Source: an uncultured Clostridium sp.
Lineage (GTDB): Bacteria; Bacillota_I; Bacilli_A; RF39; UBA660
Direction of reading: 5' to 3'
DNA length: 46,184 nucleotides
Assembly (NCBI GenBank): GCA_946414595.1
Contig: CAMKPE010000013.1
Span: forward strand, 1-46,184
In this document: positions 40,970 through 46,184 of the stretch, piece after piece
Layout: every line of letters begins with the position of its first letter
How positions within the stretch are numbered: position 1 is the first letter of the stretch
Made by a program: the position numbers and the translations under genes
The notes under the pieces: generated by a model
What the model was told of the DNA's origin: nothing
Database searches by the model: none
Seen by the model: the letters and a program-made list of their open reading frames with translations, nothing else

Positions 40970-41968
40970 CTATTTATTCTTATTTACAAAATTCCATGCA
41001 TCTCTACACATTTCTTCAATTTCTAATTCTGCATGCCAGTTTAATAACTCATTTGCTTTCTTTGTAGAAGCATAACAAGCATCAATGTCTCCTGGTCTTC
41101 TATCTACTATTTTATAAGGAACATCAATATTATTAACTTTCTTAAATGTATTAATTAATTGTAATACACTATAACCATTTCCTGTTCCTAAATTGTATTT
41201 ATCAATACCTTTATCTTTTGTTACTTTTTCAATTGCTTTTATATGACCTTTAGCAAGATCTACAACGTGAATGTAATCTCTTACACCAGTTCCATCAACT
41301 GTATCATAATCATTACCAAATACGCTTAATTCTTGTAATTCTTTATTAGCAACTTTAACAATATATGGCATTAGATTATTAGGTATTCCATTTGGATTTT
41401 CTCCAATTAACCCACTCTTATGTGCTCCAATAGGATTAAAGTATCTAAGTATTGCAATACTCCAATCATTATCAGAAATATATAAGTCATCTAAAATCAT
41501 TTCTATCATTAATTTAGTTGTTCCATAAGGATTTGTTGTATGAAGTGGAAAATCTTCAGTTATTGGTAAACTTTGTGGTTTTCCATATACAGTTGCACTT
41601 GATGAGAACACTATTTTCTTACAATTATGATCTTTCATAACTTCAAGTAAAGTAAGTGTTGAATCAAGATTATTTCGATAATACATAAGTGGTTTACTAA
41701 CACTTTCTCCAACTGCTTTAAAACCAGCAAAATGGATAACTGCATCAATTCCTTCTTTATCGAATATTTCATTCATCTTTTCTTTATTACAAATATCTTC
41801 TTTGTAAAATTTAACTTTCTTATTTGTAATTGTTTCTATTTTATCAATTACATCTTCTTTAGAGTTAGATAAGTTATCAACAACTACTACATCATATCCA
41901 CTATCTAATAACTCTACACAGGTATGGCTACCAATATAACCACAACCTCCAGTAACAAGTACTTTCAT
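40970..41968 (-). CDS. galE: UDP-glucose 4-epimerase
   Basis: 332 residues, short-chain dehydrogenase fold. NAD-binding GxxGxxG in MKVLVTGGCGYIGSH, the catalytic Tyr-x3-Lys in NPYGTTKLM with Ser in FSSSATVYG, and the substrate loop NPIGAHKSGLIGENPNG are all present. It interconverts UDP-glucose and UDP-galactose, supplying galactose units for glycolipids or polysaccharides; the neighbouring GT4 enzyme may use them (inference). I use the ATG at 41966-41968 with GGGAGG ahead; the frame extends six codons. Start overlaps the upstream stop region, with one base between stop and start, so translation is coupled to the membrane protein. Confidence 0.96.
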   Translation of the reverse strand: MKVLVTGGCGYIGSHTCVELLDSGYDVVVVDNLSNSKEDVIDKIETITNKKVKFYKEDICNKEKMNEIFDKEGIDAVIHFAGFKAVGESVSKPLMYYRNNLDSTLTLLEVMKDHNCKKIVFSSSATVYGKPQSLPITEDFPLHTTNPYGTTKLMIEMILDDLYISDNDWSIAILRYFNPIGAHKSGLIGENPNGIPNNLMPYIVKVANKELQELSVFGNDYDTVDGTGVRDYIHVVDLAKGHIKAIEKVTKDKGIDKYNLGTGNGYSVLQLINTFKKVNNIDVPYKIVDRRPGDIDACYASTKKANELLNWHAELEIEEMCRDAWNFVNKNK

Positions 41969-41969
41969 T

Positions 41970-42779
41970 TTACCTCCCGAATTCATAAGAATTCACTTTT
42001 ATCTTTCTAACTACTTTAATAATATAAAATACTGTCCATATTAATAATAATACAAATCCAACAAGAAAACAAATAATATATAAATTATCTAAATTAAAAG
42101 TATACTTTTTGAATCCTTTAAAGTATGAATAAAAGTTACCTTCTACATATAATCTTCTAATAAAATAATTATTAAAATAATATAAATAGAATGAATAAAT
42201 TACATATGCTATTCCTGTAATTAATAAGCCTTTCTTCTTTTCAAAATATATTATTAATGCTGTTAAAGCAATAGCAATTAAATATGGAATAAAGTAAAAG
42301 ACTGAATTAACTATTATTAAAGTTGCTTTTAATAGACTAACTACACTATCGTTATTTATCTTGTATGCTATTTCAGTAGCAAATCTTTGTATATCTTTTT
42401 TTACATGTACATATGAATCAGCATTATTTTCTTCATCATATACTGATACAGAATCATATAATAGTCCACTTAGTTTTTCACTATCTAGTACTATCTTTTT
42501 TCTATCAATTAAATTATCTACTGCTTCATATCCAATCTCTTGAAATTTATTAACATCAATATAGTCAAATACTTCTATTGGATATCTGAAATTATTAGCA
42601 CTTTCTATTATATAATCTCTATCTTTAACATATCTTTTAATATCAAAATCTTTTATTTTTTCATTTAAGTAGTCTTTACTAGATATATTCTTAATTGAAA
42701 CCAAAAAAGAGAGGAATAGAAAATCTATAACCAATAATACAATAAATAAAGTTGTTATAAATGGTTTCTTAAGATTCAT
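41970..42779 (-). CDS. Hypothetical multi-pass membrane protein
   Basis: 269 residues. An N-terminal membrane helix (about 7-30) is followed by an extracytoplasmic domain of about 110 residues (KDYLNEKIKDFDIKRYVKD, NNFRYPIEVFDYIDV). Then four helices (about 150-170, 172-185, 190-210, 235-260). Not recognised. It is coupled to galE (one base apart), which could hint at a cell-envelope sugar role, but operon position alone proves nothing. Ribosome site GAGAGG. Confidence 0.68.
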   Translation of the reverse strand: MNLKKPFITTLFIVLLVIDFLFLSFLVSIKNISSKDYLNEKIKDFDIKRYVKDRDYIIESANNFRYPIEVFDYIDVNKFQEIGYEAVDNLIDRKKIVLDSEKLSGLLYDSVSVYDEENNADSYVHVKKDIQRFATEIAYKINNDSVVSLLKATLIIVNSVFYFIPYLIAIALTALIIYFEKKKGLLITGIAYVIYSFYLYYFNNYFIRRLYVEGNFYSYFKGFKKYTFNLDNLYIICFLVGFVLLLIWTVFYIIKVVRKIKVNSYEFGR

Positions 42780-42800
42780 TTTACCTCTCCATATTAGTCA

Positions 42801-45800
42801 TTATAATACCAAAGTATCAGATGCTTGTTTATTTTTCATTTCATTATTCATTAATGTATCTGCCAAATTCAACATTTCTTGTGATGCATTAGACATTTGG
42901 AATAAGTTCTCACTTTCTCCACCTAAGTAGAATAATTCATTCTTCTTTCTTCCTTGTACTTCATAAGCAGGAACTTTAGTTATTTCATTATTCAACTCAG
43001 CAAATTTACTAGTAATAACTGGTAATAATTTTGTCTTTATTTCATCTTGATCAAATGATTGATGGAATAATGTGAATTCATCGCTTCCTGATCCAGTTGA
43101 GAATACTACTTCTCCAACTGATGGATTTTCATTACTGAAGAACACTCTTATAGATGTAGGTACTTTACGAGTTTCATTAAAGTCGTAAGTCATATCCATA
43201 TATCCAGTTAATTCTTCAATAGCTTCATCTATTGTTCCAACCTTAGTTTCTTCTTTTCCACCTAAATCATTAACAATAGGATCTTTTTCTACTGTTGGTA
43301 ATGGTTCATTAATAGGAAGTACTTCATCAGGTCTTTCATTTTCTGCTACAGGTAATACTTCACCTTCATCACCTAATTTATTTTTAATTGGATCTACTTC
43401 CTTATCCTCTACATGTCCTTCTACAGGAAGTACTTCTTTAGGTTCTTCTACGTTATTTACGACAGTCATATTATCTTTTGGTCCATTAATTGTAGTTAAA
43501 GTAACAACTGGTTCTACAACAATAAGATCTTTTGGTTCTTCTTTAGCATTAATTTCTTCTGTTTTTGCTGCTTCGTTTGCTTTAGCAACTTCTTCTGCAA
43601 AAGTCATATCTTTTGTTGGATTTTCCATTTGATATTTACTACATACATAATCAGTCATTTTATTAACGTCTTCTTCGCTTGCAAGTACTCTTTCAGCAAA
43701 ATCATTTCCATCTTCAACGTTACTCATAACTTCGATTGCTTTATATTTATCAACTCTGAAGATATTTAAAATCATATCTTTAATAGTACTTACTAACATC
43801 TTTAATTTAGCAAAGAATCCATTTGTGAATACTTTAGAATCATAATTATTCTCTTTATGATTTCCAAATATATTCTCAAGATGGTTACCCATTTTAATTT
43901 CATTAAGAGCTGTTTCATCAGTAGGTCCTGCTATTTCAGGATTTTCTCTTTCTACTGCCATACCTCTTTCTTCATCATAATCATATTTATCTGTTAATGC
44001 CTTCATATTTTCAAAGTTGTATGGAACAATTCCATGTTCTTTTTCATAATCAGATAAATCAGAAATATGTGCTACATGTTCTCTTATTTCTTCAGCTTTA
44101 CCATCTTTAAACAAGTTATCAAAACATACATCAGCGTTTTCTATTCCGCTTCCTATAAATGCTTCTTTCAAGCTTGCTAAATCAAGTCCGCCTTCTTTTC
44201 CATAAGATTCTAAACATGCATTTGATAATAATGAATATAATTTAGCATTATCAAGTAAGTTAGATATTCCTACACTTCTCATCCAATGATTTCCAAGAAT
44301 TATTGTTGATTTCTCATCTTTTCTTGTTGGATTATATTCAATATTAGTTTCTGAATCATAAATCTTAGTCTCACCATTTTCTTTTTCAACTGAATACTTC
44401 TTAGCATTCTTTTCAAATAATTTAACTAGTGAGTAGTATCCAACTAATTCTGATGGAACTATTTCAGCTTTATTTTCTTCAACAACTGCTTCTTCTTTAG
44501 CTTCTTCTTTAACAGGAGCATTTGCCTTTTCAGCTTCTACTTCAATAAGAGCTGATTGGTTAATAGCATCAGCAAGTTGTTCTTTATAAGTTGCATACAA
44601 TTCATCATATGCTTCTGTAGATAAGCTTCCCTTAGATGTTTCAAGAGTATTAACTCTTTCATTAACATCCATAAGACCTTTGATTCTCTTCATTTCTTCG
44701 CTTGTTAACTTCTTAGTTCTACCTTTTGTAGCTAACTTGAAGTAATCAGCAAGTTCTCTATCTTCTTTAGCTAAATTTAATTTATTAACTCTTTCTTTAG
44801 CTTCTTCTTTAACCTCTTCGGCTTTTACTTCTTCTACAACTGGTTCTTTAGTTGCTTCTAAAGTATTAGATCTCTTTAATTCATCTAGAATTCTATTCTT
44901 ATATGTTTCTTGAATTTCATCAAGTTCCATAGATACGATAAATCTATCAGAGTTACAAGATAATCTAGACATTTCAAGAATTCTTGAAGGTTCATTCTTT
45001 TGAACTAAGTTGATTATCTCATCTTCTTGTTCACGAGTTAGTTCACCACCAACTCTTTCTTTATCAAGTGCAATATAATCAAGTAATTCTCTTGTAACTT
45101 CTGATAAGTTAATTTCTCCTTCTCTTTCTTTAACAGTATCTAATATGTCATAGAAATTATTTTCTTTTCCAGGAATTAACATATCTTCAGGAACTTCAAA
45201 TTCTCTAATAGCATCCTGATATTCTGTGTTGTTTTCTCTTAATAATCTATTGTATTCTTCTTGTTTTTCTCTATATTCTTCGTCAAGTTCTTCAATATTA
45301 TCTATTGAAGCCATTCTATTGAATAATGATTGATATAGCTCTTCATTAGCTTTCTCCATCTCTTCAATAGGACCTTTTTTATTCTTAAGAACATTTAATC
45401 TTTGAATACCTGTTTCAGATAACATACGACTTGCATTTAAATCGAATAGTTTTCTATATTCAGCATATTCTTTAGACATACGTTTATCAAATTCATCAGT
45501 CTTATCAACTTCCATTCCTAAAGACTCTTTGTAGTATTGAGTTACATATTGTCTTAAAGGATCTGTTTTGAATAAACTGTCGAATATTTCTTCAGAATGT
45601 GGAACTTTAGAATCAACGAATTGTCTTTCTAATGATTCAAAGTCAATATCAATATCTCTTTGTAATGATTCTTTGAAGTGAACATCCATTATATCAAATA
45701 ATTTTTTTCCTTCTTCCCCGAATGCAAAATCCATATTTACTGTTTCATTTGCATTTTGATCATTCTTACCTACCATTACACCCCAGTAGTATGCAAATTC

Positions 45801-46184
45801 GATATTTCTCTTTTCTGCTTCATCTTTAGGTGTATATAATTCTTTAGTTTCTTTATTAAAGATTTCAAGTGGTCCATTACTATTAGATATTTTATATTGT
45901 TTTGTATACTCAGCAAGTTGTTCAAAACTTACTGTTGTATCTACTGCATTAACCTTTTCTTTATCTTCAATTGCTCCAACTAATCCATTAAATAATGCAT
46001 CTATCTTTGCTTTCATATCTTCAGCAACTTCATTAGTTGGTTTCTTTTCTTTTTCAATAATACTTAAAGCTTGATCTTTAGCTCCAGCAATTACATTTGT
46101 TCTTTCGCTTTGAATTGCTGCTTCTTCCTTAGCTCCTTTAATAACGTTTGTTCTTTCACTTTGAATTGCTGCTTCTTCTTTAGC
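42801..46184 (-). CDS. Very large cytoplasmic repeat protein, N-terminus beyond the window
   Basis: The frame is open to the window edge: the 168 bases from 46017 to 46184 add 56 codons to the internal Met at 46014-46016, so this is a 5'-partial gene of more than 1,127 residues. The extra part shows two and a half units of AAIQSERTNVI[AK]GAKxE/DQA, a 17-residue form of the repeat in 1734-4373. The rest has a duplicated roughly 70-residue helical module, a duplicated roughly 130-residue module, an amphipathic stretch near KLKMLVSTIKDMILNIF, an acidic PVE/VLPxxE-rich linker, and a C-terminal domain like both ends of 35206-37242. No membrane segment. Function unknown. Confidence 0.82.
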   Translation of the reverse strand, partial: AKEEAAIQSERTNVIKGAKEEAAIQSERTNVIAGAKDQALSIIEKEKKPTNEVAEDMKAKIDALFNGLVGAIEDKEKVNAVDTTVSFEQLAEYTKQYKISNSNGPLEIFNKETKELYTPKDEAEKRNIEFAYYWGVMVGKNDQNANETVNMDFAFGEEGKKLFDIMDVHFKESLQRDIDIDFESLERQFVDSKVPHSEEIFDSLFKTDPLRQYVTQYYKESLGMEVDKTDEFDKRMSKEYAEYRKLFDLNASRMLSETGIQRLNVLKNKKGPIEEMEKANEELYQSLFNRMASIDNIEELDEEYREKQEEYNRLLRENNTEYQDAIREFEVPEDMLIPGKENNFYDILDTVKEREGEINLSEVTRELLDYIALDKERVGGELTREQEDEIINLVQKNEPSRILEMSRLSCNSDRFIVSMELDEIQETYKNRILDELKRSNTLEATKEPVVEEVKAEEVKEEAKERVNKLNLAKEDRELADYFKLATKGRTKKLTSEEMKRIKGLMDVNERVNTLETSKGSLSTEAYDELYATYKEQLADAINQSALIEVEAEKANAPVKEEAKEEAVVEENKAEIVPSELVGYYSLVKLFEKNAKKYSVEKENGETKIYDSETNIEYNPTRKDEKSTIILGNHWMRSVGISNLLDNAKLYSLLSNACLESYGKEGGLDLASLKEAFIGSGIENADVCFDNLFKDGKAEEIREHVAHISDLSDYEKEHGIVPYNFENMKALTDKYDYDEERGMAVERENPEIAGPTDETALNEIKMGNHLENIFGNHKENNYDSKVFTNGFFAKLKMLVSTIKDMILNIFRVDKYKAIEVMSNVEDGNDFAERVLASEEDVNKMTDYVCSKYQMENPTKDMTFAEEVAKANEAAKTEEINAKEEPKDLIVVEPVVTLTTINGPKDNMTVVNNVEEPKEVLPVEGHVEDKEVDPIKNKLGDEGEVLPVAENERPDEVLPINEPLPTVEKDPIVNDLGGKEETKVGTIDEAIEELTGYMDMTYDFNETRKVPTSIRVFFSNENPSVGEVVFSTGSGSDEFTLFHQSFDQDEIKTKLLPVITSKFAELNNEITKVPAYEVQGRKKNELFYLGGESENLFQMSNASQEMLNLADTLMNNEMKNKQASDTLVL
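46017..46184 (-). repeat. 17-residue GAKEEAAIQSERTNVI repeats at the window edge
   Basis: On the minus strand the codons spell AKEEAAIQSERTNVIK, then GAKEEAAIQSERTNVIA, then GAKDQALSII. The two full units are near-identical in DNA (for example GAAGCAGCAATTCAAAG twice, 51 bp apart). Each is three residues shorter than the 20-residue unit at 2030-3150. The array clearly continues past the window. Confidence 0.88.

Overview
This is a strongly AT-rich window that reads as the chromosome of a low-GC, spore-forming Bacillota. It is most like the gut-associated Bacilli/Erysipelotrichia-RF39 radiation, though the exact lineage is my inference. Pointers are a T-box leader on asnS, GGTGA/GGAGG ribosome binding sites, rho-independent terminators after most transcripts, and sporulation genes: sigG, yunB, two CotY/CotZ-like coat proteins and an FtsW/RodA/SpoVE protein. 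Bacillus-type housekeeping genes (yugI, yutI, yutD, rluB, tex) agree. Most genes are on the minus strand. No IS elements, prophage, rRNA or CRISPR were seen.

Layout. 1-6.7 kb: partial tRNA-Val, S1-domain stress protein, NifU-type Fe-S carrier, an unrecognised protein, a large cytoplasmic repeat protein (16 copies of a 20-residue GSxEQAQ unit) downstream of DUF1292, then yutD, yunB and a tail-anchored coiled-coil protein. 6.7-10 kb: ferredoxin, rluB, a D-Ala-D-Ala carboxypeptidase and a membrane-anchored thioredoxin-fold protein. 10-13.8 kb: an Hpt-receiver fusion coupled to a DUF308 membrane protein, then a duplicated P-II-like protein with a double DUF1538 membrane protein. 13.8-16.6 kb: T-box-controlled asnS diverging from trpS, whose product carries a predicted Fe-S cysteine cluster. 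16.6-25.4 kb: lipoprotein, C39-like protease coupled to a six-Big_2-domain surface protein, tex, three paralogous membrane proteins with DPxTGEP or Gly/Tyr/Gln-rich tails, a 3D-domain protein and a DUF3603-like protein. 25.4-31.2 kb: a Cys-rich surface protein, a two-component system, a membrane protein and a membrane-tethered EIIB-like domain lacking its phosphocysteine. 31.3-33.5 kb: CotY/Z pair, LSm-like protein and FtsW/SpoVE-like protein, probably spore related. 33.5-46.2 kb: membrane-anchored serpin, second large repeat protein, GT4 glycosyltransferase, zinc-ribbon membrane proteins, sigG, galE, a membrane protein and the third, largest repeat protein, which runs off the window.

The most novel content is the set of three very large cytoplasmic proteins (1734-4373, 35206-37242, 42801-46184). 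They share a G[AS]xxQA helical repeat. Two of them also share a roughly 100-residue globular domain that I do not recognise, and the largest contains further internal duplications. No known function can be assigned.

Many open frames extend upstream of the real start. I trimmed starts wherever a GGTGA or GGAGG site 5-9 nt ahead of an internal start, or family alignment, decided the matter. GTG or TTG starts appear in sigG, the response regulator, its kinase, the C39-like protease and the Hpt-receiver gene.
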